From positions 1 through 6,837 of the forward strand of contig JAQCIA010000110.1 of NCBI GenBank assembly GCA_027620105.1: DNA of 6,837 nt. Reading direction: 5' to 3'. Below the pieces are notes generated by a model. The model worked only from the letters and a program-made list of their open reading frames with translations, did no database searches and was not told the DNA's origin. Below are positions 1-6,837 of the stretch, piece after piece. Made by a program: the position numbers and the translations under genes. This DNA comes from Verrucomicrobiota bacterium (GTDB lineage Bacteria > Verrucomicrobiota > Kiritimatiellia > UBA8416 > JAIOPI01). Numbering within the stretch: the stretch's first letter is position 1; every line of letters starts with the position of its first letter.

Positions 1-1580
<1,580 letters not shown>

Positions 1581-1624
1581 TGTCGTTCACTCCTAATGCG
1601 ATTTCGCAGCGTCCTCGGTCGAAA

Positions 1625-1912
1625 TTACTCCAGCACGCCCAGGATGTCCTCTTCGCGGACAATCTGGTATTCAACATTGTCGATCTTGATTTCCGTGCCA
1701 CCGTACTTGGGCAGCAGCACCCGGTCGTTCTTCTTCACGTTCATGGGGATGATCTTGCCATCATCCGTCTTCTTGCCCGGGCCCACGGCAATGACTTTGC
1801 CTTCCTGTGGCTTTTCCTTGGCGGAATCCGGAATGATGATGCCACCCTTCTTGACGTCCTTCTCCTCGATCGGCTGGATCAGGACACGGTCTCCCAGCGG
1901 TCTGATGTTCAT
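1625..1912 (-). CDS. groS: Co-chaperonin GroES (Hsp10)
   Basis: GroES is the seven-subunit lid that closes the GroEL chamber in the cytosol. The 95-residue product (MNIRPLGDRVLIQP...) has the normal family length. It shows the N-terminal core strand IRPLGDRVLI, the mobile loop that docks on GroEL (about residues 17-34, KDVKKGGIIIPDSAKEKPQEG region with the hydrophobic III), the VIAVGPGK strand, the roof loop around TDDGKIIPM, and the C-terminal DRVLLPKYGGTEIKI...YQIVREEDILGVLE. The start ATG at 1912-1910 is preceded by AAGGAG about 11 nt upstream. The gene lies 68 nt after the dnaK stop and 44 nt before groEL, all on the same strand, so a dnaK-groES-groEL operon is inferred. Nothing is missing or broken. 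Confidence 0.98.
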   Translation of the reverse strand: MNIRPLGDRVLIQPIEEKDVKKGGIIIPDSAKEKPQEGKVIAVGPGKKTDDGKIIPMNVKKNDRVLLPKYGGTEIKIDNVEYQIVREEDILGVLE

Positions 1913-1980
1913 CGTGCGTTTCTCTCCTTGGCTTGTTCTTGTCTGCGTTTATGGCCCCGAAATCAGGAACTCGCGCTCCC

Positions 1981-3927
1981 TCAGGTCCGCTTCTTCTTCT
2001 TCTTGTCCTCGTCTACCATCTCAAAATCAGCATCAATCACTTCGGCATCGTCGCCACCACTGGACTTCGCCTCCGCCCCGGCCTCATCGCCACCATTAGC
2101 CGCCGCGCCACTCGCGCCCGCGGCGCCATCCTGCGGACGGGAATAGAGTTCCTGCGACACAGCCTGCATGGCCGTATTCAAGCCCTCAATCGCCGTCTTG
2201 ATCCCCACCGTATCGCCACCCTTGAGCGCCGACTTCACCGCTTCGATCGCGGTCTCCACGGTCGCCTTCTTGTCCGCGGCCACCTTGTCGCCGTTTTCCT
2301 TGAGCAGCTTCTCGGTCTGGTACACCAGGTTCTCGGCCGTGTTGCGCGTTTCCACGCCCTCCCGCTTCAGGCGGTCCTCATCGGCGTGCGCCTCCGCATC
2401 CTTGACCATCTGATTGATCTCTTTTTCGCTGAGCCCGCTCGACGAGGTGATCGTGATCTTCTGCTGCTTGCCCGTGCCCAGATCCTTGGCGGACACGTTC
2501 AATATGCCGTTTGCATCGATATCAAACTCCACTTCAATCTGCGGCACGCCGCGCGACGCCGGCGGAATGCCTTCGAGGTGAAACTTGCCGATGGACTTGT
2601 TGTCCCCGGCCATCTTGCGCTCGCCCTGCAGCACATGGATCTCAACCGACGGCTGATTGTCCGAGGCCGTGCTGAAAATTTCGCTCTTCTTGGCGGGAAT
2701 CGTGGTGTTGCGCTCGATCAGCGCCGTGGACACCCCGCCGTAGGTCTCAATCCCCAGCGACAGCGGCGTCACGTCGAGCAACAGCACGTCCTTGACGTCA
2801 CCCTTCAGAATGCCGCCCTGAATGCCAGCGCCGACCGCCACCACTTCGTCCGGGTTCACACCCTTGTGCGGCTCGCGCCCGAACAGTTCCTTGGCCTTCT
2901 CCTGCAGCTTGGGCATGCGCGTCTGGCCGCCGACCAGCACCACCTCGTCAACCGACTTCACGTCGGCATCGCGCAAGCAGGCCCGGCAGGGCGCCATCGT
3001 GCGCTCAACAAAGGATTCCGTCAGCTGCTCGAGCTTCGCGCGTGACAGCGACACGTTCAGATGCTTGGGACCGGAGGCATCCGCCGTGATAAAGGGCAGA
3101 TTGATGTCCGACTGCTGCGCCGTGGACAGTTCGCACTTGGCCTTTTCGGCCGCTTCCTTGAGGCGCTGCAGGGCCATTGCGTCCTTGGTCAGATCGATCC
3201 CGCCCTGCTCCTTCTTGAACTCCGCGGCGAGCCATTCGATGATTGCCTGGTCCAGATCGTCGCCACCCAGGTGCGTATCGCCGTTCGTGGCCTTGACCTC
3301 GAACACGCCGTCACCGATGTCGAGAATGGAAATGTCAAACGTGCCGCCGCCGAAATCGTACACGGCGATCTTCTCATCCTTCTTCTTGTCCAGCCCGTAG
3401 GCCAGCGCAGCCGCCGTCGGCTCGTTGATGATGCGTAGCACTTCCAGGCCCGCAATGCGCCCGGCATCCTTGGTCGCTTGGCGCTGACTGTCATTGAAGT
3501 ACGCGGGAACCGTGATGACTGCCTGCGTGATCGGCTCGCCCAGAAACGCTTCCGCGTCGGCCTTGAGCTTCTGCAGGATCATCGAGGAAATTTCCGGCGG
3601 CGAATACACCTTGTCGCCAACCTTCACGTGCGCATCACCGTTCTTGGCGCGCACCACTTCATAAGGCACCAGCGAACACTCGTGCGCCACTTCGTCATAC
3701 TTGCGGCCAATGAAGCGCTTGATGGAGTAAATCGTGTTGCGCGGATTCGTCACGGACTGGCGCTTGGCCGCCTGCCCCACCAGCCGCTCGCCACTCTTGG
3801 TGAATGCCACCACCGACGGTGTCGTGCGCGCGCCCTCCGCGTTCGGCACCACAACCGGCTCGCCGCCCTCCATGACCGCCATGCACGAGTTCGTCGTCCC
3901 CAAATCAATTCCCAAAACCTTGGCCAT
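1981..3927 (-). CDS. dnaK: Molecular chaperone DnaK (Hsp70)
   Basis: DnaK binds exposed hydrophobic segments of client proteins in an ATP cycle driven by DnaJ and GrpE. The 648-residue product has the usual length. In order: Hsp70 signature 1 (IDLGTTNS, residues 7-14), Lys70 in the SIKRFIG segment, VTVPAYFND (139-146), signature 2 DFGGGTFD (191-198, with the autophosphorylation-type Thr at 196), signature 3 VLVGGQTRMP (330-339), the interdomain linker DVLLLDVTPLSLG (380-392), the beta-sandwich substrate domain, the helical lid from about 500, and a disordered Gly/Ala tail. The start is set at ATG 3927-3925, because MAKVLGIDLGTT is the conserved N-terminus and a GGAGG site sits 5 nt before it; an in-frame ATG seven codons upstream would place the ribosome site inside the gene. 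Oddities: a CxxC at Cys314/Cys317 (PCRACL) in the ATPase domain, and a terminal KKKKKRT after the acidic VIDADFEMVDED motif. No grpE or dnaJ is adjacent. Confidence 0.98.
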   Translation of the reverse strand: MAKVLGIDLGTTNSCMAVMEGGEPVVVPNAEGARTTPSVVAFTKSGERLVGQAAKRQSVTNPRNTIYSIKRFIGRKYDEVAHECSLVPYEVVRAKNGDAHVKVGDKVYSPPEISSMILQKLKADAEAFLGEPITQAVITVPAYFNDSQRQATKDAGRIAGLEVLRIINEPTAAALAYGLDKKKDEKIAVYDFGGGTFDISILDIGDGVFEVKATNGDTHLGGDDLDQAIIEWLAAEFKKEQGGIDLTKDAMALQRLKEAAEKAKCELSTAQQSDINLPFITADASGPKHLNVSLSRAKLEQLTESFVERTMAPCRACLRDADVKSVDEVVLVGGQTRMPKLQEKAKELFGREPHKGVNPDEVVAVGAGIQGGILKGDVKDVLLLDVTPLSLGIETYGGVSTALIERNTTIPAKKSEIFSTASDNQPSVEIHVLQGERKMAGDNKSIGKFHLEGIPPASRGVPQIEVEFDIDANGILNVSAKDLGTGKQQKITITSSSGLSEKEINQMVKDAEAHADEDRLKREGVETRNTAENLVYQTEKLLKENGDKVAADKKATVETAIEAVKSALKGGDTVGIKTAIEGLNTAMQAVSQELYSRPQDGAAGASGAAANGGDEAGAEAKSSGGDDAEVIDADFEMVDEDKKKKKRT

Positions 3928-3932
3928 AAATC

Positions 3933-3940
3933 CCTCCCCT
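3933..3940 (-). promoter_or_regulatory. Ribosome binding site that fixes the dnaK start
   Basis: On the minus strand the sequence reads AGGGGAGGGATTT before the ATG at 3927. GGAGG (3937-3933) is 5 nt from that ATG. This strong purine site lies between the upstream in-frame ATG (3948) and the conserved MAKVLGID start, so the shorter protein is favoured. Confidence 0.85.
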
Positions 3941-4027
3941 TTCTTCACAAAAAAATATGCGCCGCCCTCCCATAAGCACCATCCGTGCCATCACCTGCAA
4001 CGTCGTTTACCAATATATTTGTAATGC

Positions 4028-4055
4028 ATTATATAGAAACGTCTTATAATGACTA
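4028..4055 (-). promoter_or_regulatory. Probable sigma70-type promoter of the dnaK-groES-groEL operon
   Basis: On the minus strand a perfect -10 hexamer TATAAT (4033-4028) is preceded, with a 16-bp spacer, by TAGTCA (4055-4050), which matches four of six positions of TTGACA. Transcription would start near 4021 and give a leader of roughly 95 nt before dnaK. The region is strikingly AT-rich compared with the flanking GC-rich DNA, as expected for a promoter. A 10-bp perfect palindrome TAATGCATTA (4022-4031) overlaps the downstream side of the -10 box and could be an operator or chance. No CIRCE inverted repeat (TTAGCACTC-N9-GAGTGCTAA) and no sigma32-like CTTGAA/CCCCAT pair were found by eye. 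Confidence 0.6.
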
Positions 4056-4209
4056 ATAATCACAACAATCCCGCGAACCGAGCACCTAAATGCGAGCCAC
4101 CTTGTCCCACATGCCCCCAACTGCACCGGGCAAGCGTCATCCTGTCCCACCCCGCTTTTCCGTCTCGGCGCCCCCTCTTCTCGCCTGAAATCGCCATTCC
4201 TCCCCCCGT
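4056..4209. other. Non-coding stretch upstream of the dnaK promoter
   Basis: From the dnaK promoter to the dioxygenase remnant I see no gene with family resemblance. The plus strand is rich in short C-runs and proline-type codons, and the frames open here encode low-complexity Pro/Cys/Ser text without recognisable motifs. A frame that continues into the remnant is open from 4049, but its first part cannot be assigned. No tRNA or other RNA gene was recognised. Confidence 0.5.
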
Positions 4210-4575
4210 GCATGGATTTCAGCAGACCCTCGCCAGCTACCGCGGCCACGACCCCTCGTATTTTCGCGCACCGTCGCCACGTTCCTGCTCCTGCCTGAGC
4301 TGCCTGCCCTGATCGCCGGCTATCTGGGACGCATTTGGCTATACCAGGCCATGATTGCCACCCGCGCGGAACCGATCGCGCCAACCAGGGAAGGATTTGC
4401 CCAGTCGCACCATGACGCCCGGGGACGCAAACTGAATGTCATCCTCCTGCTCACCGATGTGCTCAACGACGGCGCCGCAACCATCGTCCTCAAGGGCTCT
4501 CACCAACTGTTGTACATCCGCACCCTCCACGACGCCTTCCAGGTGAACTGCATGACAAAACGCGACCATCTCTGG
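4210..4575 (+). pseudogene. Decayed phytanoyl-CoA dioxygenase (PhyH)-like fragment
   Basis: In frame with position 4351, the text reads GYLGRIWLYQAMIATRAEP...EGFAQSHHDARGRKLNVILLLTDVLNDGAATIVLKGSHQ. This closely resembles the core of PhyH-type Fe(II)/2-oxoglutarate dioxygenases: the HxD metal pair in HHD (4408-4416), a KLNVxLLLTDV strand, and a GSH turn (4495-4503, PGSH in most relatives). The frame is open upstream to about 4252, while the preceding likely homologous text (FQQTLASYRGHDPSYFR) is in another frame, so a shift of about one base near 4260-4272 is suspected. After about 4570 the frame degenerates into Pro/Arg/His-rich low complexity and runs out at 4725 inside the tandem repeat. 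The distal metal-binding His and the 2-oxoglutarate-binding Arg region are not visible. There is no start codon with a ribosome site. I infer a non-functional remnant; the family match is from memory of the motif pattern. Confidence 0.55.
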
Positions 4576-4606
4576 ACCCACGAAATCCCCCTGGCCACAC
4601 TCGCCG

Positions 4607-4630
4607 CCCCCCACCCCGCCCAACAAACCC
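4607..4630 (-). other. Predicted G-quadruplex motif
   Basis: On the minus strand the bases fit G3-N6-G3-N1-G4-N1-G6 (G runs at 4630-4628, 4621-4619, 4617-4614 and 4612-4607), which satisfies the standard G3+N1-7 rule. It lies in a longer C-rich, G-poor plus-strand tract (about 4580-4700) between the dioxygenase remnant and the tandem repeat. Formation in the cell is not shown; the DNA could equally be mutated, low-complexity debris. Confidence 0.55.
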
Positions 4631-4704
4631 TCCGCCACCGCGCCAACCTCCGCCCCCTTCGACACCCCTCAACCCCACGCAGACAATCCCCACGCACAAA
4701 CTCA

Positions 4705-4734
4705 AGTATCCGTAAGTATCCGTAAGAGGTCGTA
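4705..4734 (+). repeat. 10-bp tandem direct repeat, three units
   Basis: Two identical units AGTATCCGTA (4705-4714 and 4715-4724) are followed by a diverged third AGAGGTCGTA (4725-4734). The CGTAA pentamer therefore recurs at 4711, 4721 and 4731, exactly one helical turn apart. The array ends 15 bp before the -35 box of the predicted promoter for the methyltransferase gene. This placement suits a regulator binding site on one DNA face, but a replication-slippage repeat at the edge of decayed sequence is also possible. Confidence 0.7.
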
Positions 4735-4749
4735 AACACAGGGGCTGCC

Positions 4750-4779
4750 TTGACTTTATGATTTCATTCTGGCGATAAT
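4750..4779 (+). promoter_or_regulatory. Possible sigma70-type promoter of the methyltransferase-receiver pair
   Basis: TTGACT (4750-4755, five of six to consensus) is separated by 18 bp from GATAAT (4774-4779, five of six). A start near 4786 would give a leader of about 30 nt before the ATG at 4818. The phased 10-bp repeat lies directly upstream. Confidence 0.55.
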
Positions 4780-4817
4780 CCAAAACCGCATATTCATTTG
4801 CTGGCAGCTTGGAAACT

Positions 4818-5597
4818 ATGTTCAAAAAAAGAGAACTCGGGCAGGAGTTCGCGTTCGGGAAGATACCGGCTTACTGCAAGTACGAATTGTATATGGAACG
4901 TTACCGGTGTGCTGCCGACTTTGCCCGTCATGAATTCGCCGGCAAAGACTCACTTTCAATACTGGATATTGGAAGTGGGCGCGGACGCTTGAAGTACTTT
5001 TGCGACTTTAACAAGCAGATTGAATGGCACGGAATTGAGGTCCTTGATGAGATGAAGGACATTTGCACAGGCCTCGGATACCGGATGCATACTCATGACA
5101 TCGAGAAAGCACCGCTGCCATTCAATGACGAGAAATTCGACCTTGTTGCAGGATTGCATGTTCTTGAGCATCTAGCGGATCCCCGGAAGGCGTTACGGGA
5201 TATGGGACGAGTCCTGAAAGAGGGTGGCCTGCTCGTTCTTGGTGTCCCGACGAAGCCGCCGATAATTGCCGAAGCTATTAATGGCTGGTACCGATTGAGA
5301 CAGGCCAGAAATCCACGCCCAGGCCGTACCTGCAACGCATTCTCGCCATCCAATTTCAAGAGACTGCTTCAGAATACAATTTGCGATGCTCTCGATATTG
5401 TCGATGTTCGGGGGTTTCGTCTTTTCTCTGCCCGCCGACGGCTACCGCTCGAGAACATGAAGTGGTTTTATGATATCAGCGTCTGGTTTGGCCGGTACTT
5501 TCCCTTGCTAACCCCGGAAATCAATGTGATCTTGCGAAAACGATGCTCACAACAAACCCCTGCAGGCAACGTCCTAAATGCCGCGCCTGCAGAGTGA
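4818..5597 (+). CDS. Class I SAM-dependent methyltransferase, substrate unknown
   Basis: The 259-residue product has a Rossmann-type methyltransferase fold (Methyltransf_11/25-like). Motif I is ILDIGSGRGRL (residues 48-58), the acidic end of strand 2 is in HGIEVLDEM (Glu74), HDIEKAPLPF (93-102) marks the adenine-side segment, FDLVAGLHVLEHLADP (107-122) is the motif IV/post-IV region, and LKEGGLLVLGVP (133-144) is the next strand. The remaining residues, rich in Arg, Trp and Phe (NGWYRLRQARNPRPGR, MKWFYDISVWFGRYFPLL), have no motif I can assign and probably set substrate choice. No signal peptide or clear membrane helix is seen, so it is likely cytosolic. ATG 4818 is chosen over the TTG at 4809, which has no ribosome site; even for the ATG the site (TTGGAA) is weak. 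The gene is more AT-rich than its neighbours, hinting at transfer. It lies 27 bp before the receiver gene and is probably co-transcribed with it. The substrate cannot be named. Confidence 0.88.
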   Translation: MFKKRELGQEFAFGKIPAYCKYELYMERYRCAADFARHEFAGKDSLSILDIGSGRGRLKYFCDFNKQIEWHGIEVLDEMKDICTGLGYRMHTHDIEKAPLPFNDEKFDLVAGLHVLEHLADPRKALRDMGRVLKEGGLLVLGVPTKPPIIAEAINGWYRLRQARNPRPGRTCNAFSPSNFKRLLQNTICDALDIVDVRGFRLFSARRRLPLENMKWFYDISVWFGRYFPLLTPEINVILRKRCSQQTPAGNVLNAAPAE

Positions 5598-5609
5598 CGT
5601 TCGACGATG

Positions 5610-5618
5610 GGAGAAGGA
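5610..5618 (+). promoter_or_regulatory. Ribosome binding site of the receiver gene
   Basis: The purine run GGAGAAGGA lies just before two in-frame ATGs (5619 and 5625). AAGGA is 6 nt from the ATG at 5625, while GGAG is 5 nt from the ATG at 5619. The ATG at 5607 precedes the site and is unlikely to be used. The two candidates differ by only two residues (Met-His). Confidence 0.7.
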
Positions 5619-5624
5619 ATGCAT

Positions 5625-6044
5625 ATGAAGCGTACGATCCTGATGATTGACGATGAACCGGAATATTGCGAGATCTTGCGGATGCGTCTGGAAGCCCATG
5701 GCTTCAACGTCGTAACGGCGCCTGACGGTGCGAAAGGCCTGAAGGAGGCTCTGCTCCAGCCGCCCGACCTTATCCTCCTCGACATCATGCTACCGGGCCT
5801 CGACGGTGGCGACATCGCTCACAGGCTTCGGTCCGAGCCGCCGCTTTCGAAGATTCCCGTGCTTTTCCTGACCGCCGCCATCAGTGCGGAGGAAGCAGAG
5901 CGCGATTGGGGACGTACCGAGGAACGAATGCTGTCCAAGACGATGGACAGCGAGGCGCTCCTGCGCCGTATCCAAGAGACTTTAGAACCGAAGGTAACCG
6001 CGCATCATGCCCGCAACTCGCCGAACAAGACGGCCGACCTCTAG
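5625..6044 (+). CDS. Single-domain response regulator (CheY-like receiver)
   Basis: The 139-residue protein is essentially one receiver domain, which takes a phosphoryl group from a histidine kinase or phosphotransfer protein. Visible: the acidic pair Asp9-Asp10 in LMIDDEPE, phospho-acceptor Asp53 in DLILLDIMLPGLDG, Thr83 in VLFLTAA, and Lys105 in MLSKTM. All residues needed for phosphorylation are present, so it should be a working switch. The Pro that usually follows the conserved Lys (KPF/KPI) is replaced by Thr. A short polar tail (KVTAHHARNSPNKTADL) follows the last helix, with no DNA-binding or enzymatic output domain. Output is therefore presumably by protein-protein contact or within a phosphorelay. 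No partner kinase is in the window. The gene sits 27 bp after the methyltransferase gene on the same strand. The start could be two residues earlier (ATG 5619). Confidence 0.93.
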   Translation: MKRTILMIDDEPEYCEILRMRLEAHGFNVVTAPDGAKGLKEALLQPPDLILLDIMLPGLDGGDIAHRLRSEPPLSKIPVLFLTAAISAEEAERDWGRTEERMLSKTMDSEALLRRIQETLEPKVTAHHARNSPNKTADL

Positions 6045-6082
6045 ACGTGCGAATTAGGGACCGACCCTTGTGCGGATTATAG

Positions 6083-6144
6083 GCCCGAATGCCCAAGCGA
6101 GGCTGGAGGCATTCGACCTGTCGGTTCGGGCACCGCTTCTTTTT
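6083..6144 (+). terminator. Possible weak terminator after the receiver gene
   Basis: Two overlapping inverted repeats occur 40-90 bp past the stop: CGAATGCC (6086-6093) with GGCATTCG (6108-6115), and GCCCGAA (6083-6089) with TTCGGGC (6125-6131). They share the CGAA bases, so the 8-bp and 7-bp stems compete, though an outer 7-bp stem enclosing TGCC/GGCA is also possible. A T-rich run TTCTTTTT (6137-6144) follows after five bases. The gap between stem and T-run makes it a non-ideal intrinsic terminator. Confidence 0.4.
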
Positions 6145-6327
6145 GTCCGGGCCGGCGCTTGAAACGTCCGCTACCGCCGCAACCGGACGCGTGGTCGCAG
6201 CGCTCCGCTGTCAAGGTTGTCGCTGAATGCCTTCCGCGACGGTGTCCCGACTTAGACGGGCAGCAGGATGGCGAGCCGCGGAACGTGCAAGACCAGAACA
6301 CCGCACTCGACTTTCCCGCATTCGCAC

Positions 6328-6356
6328 GGGCCATGGCCCTGGAGCGCGGAGTCCGC
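6328..6356 (-). repeat. Two adjacent palindromes just past the ruvB stop
   Basis: GGGCCATGGCCC (6328-6339) is a perfect 12-bp palindrome, and GCGGAGTCCGC (6346-6356) is a perfect 5-bp inverted repeat around one central base. They begin 1 nt beyond the ruvB stop codon. They may form 3'-end structure on the ruvB transcript, but there is no T-run on the minus strand, so an intrinsic terminator is not supported. Confidence 0.4.
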
Positions 6357-6357
6357 C

Positions 6358-6837
6358 CTACAGCCCCAACTCGCCGGCCTGCGCACGCGGCTTGAGACCG
6401 AAGCGTTCGTAGCACAGTTCCGTCGCCACGCGTCCTTTGGGCGTGCGGCGCAAGTAGCCTTCCTGGATCAGGTACGGCTCATAGACTTCCTCAATCGTGT
6501 CGGTCTCCTCGCTCACCGACACCGCCAGAGAGCTGAGTCCCACCGGTCCGCCGGAAAATTTGTGCAGAATCGTCTCGAGGATGCGCTTGTCCATGTCGTC
6601 CAGGCCGTGGCGATCAATATCCAGCATCGTCAGCGCCTGGTCCGCCACCGTTCGCGAAATCTTGCCATCGGCCCTGACCTGCGCAAAGTCGCGCACGCGC
6701 CGCAGCAGATTGTTCGCCACCCTCGGCGTGCCCCGGGCCCGGCGGGAAACCTCGTCCGCCCCATCCGGATCCATGTCCACGTTCAAGATCCGCGCCGACC
6801 GTTCCAGAATGCGGCGCAACTCTTCGATGCCATAATA
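6358..6837 (-). CDS. ruvB: Holliday junction branch-migration helicase RuvB, C-terminal part
   Basis: RuvB is the AAA+ ring motor that, with RuvA, drives branch migration of Holliday junctions in recombinational repair. The window holds the last 159 codons (about half of a protein near 340 residues), and the 5' part lies beyond the right edge. Visible text starts YYGIEELRRILERSARIL, followed by the sensor-2 segment RRARGTPRVANNLLRRVRDFA with its conserved Arg in GTPR (fragment residue 39). The C-terminal winged-helix domain follows: DDMDKRILETILHKFSGGPVGLSSLA, ETIEEVYEPYLIQEGYLRRTPKGRVAT, and the family end YERFGL plus an eleven-residue extension (KPRAQAGELGL). The stop is TAG at 6360-6358. 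There is no frameshift in the part seen. It converges on the receiver gene; its usual partners ruvA/ruvC, if adjacent, would be outside the window. Confidence 0.97.
   Translation of the reverse strand, partial: YYGIEELRRILERSARILNVDMDPDGADEVSRRARGTPRVANNLLRRVRDFAQVRADGKISRTVADQALTMLDIDRHGLDDMDKRILETILHKFSGGPVGLSSLAVSVSEETDTIEEVYEPYLIQEGYLRRTPKGRVATELCYERFGLKPRAQAGELGL

Larger units (their letters stand above)
6045..6357. other. Intergenic region between convergent receiver gene and ruvB
   Basis: These 313 bp hold no gene I can recognise. A plus-strand frame is open across most of it (TTG at 6159 to stop near 6395) and overlaps the end of ruvB, but its Pro/Arg-rich text matches no family known to me and has no ribosome site. 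The region contains hairpin-forming repeats near both ends, as expected between genes that converge. Confidence 0.55.

Noticed and set aside
1933..3045. Plus-strand open frame of 370 codons across dnaK
   Set aside because: Antisense shadow of DnaK with no family motif and no ribosome site.
3946..3948. Upstream ATG extending DnaK by seven residues
   Set aside because: The extension (MKKGEGF) is the translated ribosome site; the conserved Hsp70 N-terminus begins at the ATG at 3927.
3949..3998. Possible attenuator in the dnaK leader (GC-rich segment followed by seven T on the minus strand)
   Set aside because: The best stem next to the T-run is about six pairs with a bulge and a G-T pair and a long loop, too weak to call a terminator.
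4339..4665. Minus-strand Gly/Val-rich open frames (also 4490-4825)
   Set aside because: They mirror the C-rich tract and the dioxygenase remnant; glycine-rich text arises from G-runs, with no recognisable domain.
6077..6415. Open frames on both strands in the receiver-ruvB spacer
   Set aside because: No ribosome sites, no family resemblance, and they overlap the end of ruvB; ordinary for GC-rich non-coding DNA.

Overview
The window is GC-rich bacterial chromosome, with four regions. (1) On the minus strand, reading leftward, there is a compact chaperone cluster dnaK -> groES -> groEL. groEL runs off the left edge. (2) A stretch of about 750 bp upstream of dnaK holds a good minus-strand sigma70-like promoter, a decayed plus-strand remnant resembling a phytanoyl-CoA dioxygenase (PhyH, Fe(II)/2-oxoglutarate) gene, a very C-rich/G-poor tract with a quadruplex-type motif on the minus strand, and a 10-bp tandem repeat. 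(3) Two plus-strand genes follow, 27 bp apart: a class I SAM-dependent methyltransferase and a stand-alone CheY-like receiver protein. (4) The 3' end of ruvB on the minus strand runs off the right edge and converges on the receiver gene, with about 313 bp between them.

The organism is a bacterium with ordinary Shine-Dalgarno translation (AGGAG-like sites before groEL, groES and dnaK). DnaK, GroES, GroEL and RuvB are all full-family-like sequences with no frameshift in the parts seen. The DnaK tail (VIDADFE-type acidic motif followed by lysines), the short methyltransferase/receiver genes and the chaperone order suggest an uncultivated or PVC-superphylum/Hydrogenedentes-like lineage. That is an impression from sequence style only, not a placement.

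Functionally, the left half is the protein-folding core: the Hsp70 DnaK and the Hsp60/Hsp10 chaperonin apparently share one transcript from a single promoter about 100 bp upstream of dnaK. No CIRCE operator or sigma32-type promoter was seen by eye. The middle genes look like accessory cargo between two housekeeping loci: the methyltransferase is visibly more AT-rich than its neighbours and is preceded by a decayed gene and a repeat. ruvB encodes the Holliday-junction branch-migration motor and is unrelated to the chaperones. I see no clear new system. The most interesting items are the dnaK-groES-groEL arrangement, the phased 10-bp repeat ahead of the methyltransferase/receiver pair, the dioxygenase remnant and the minus-strand G-quadruplex motif.
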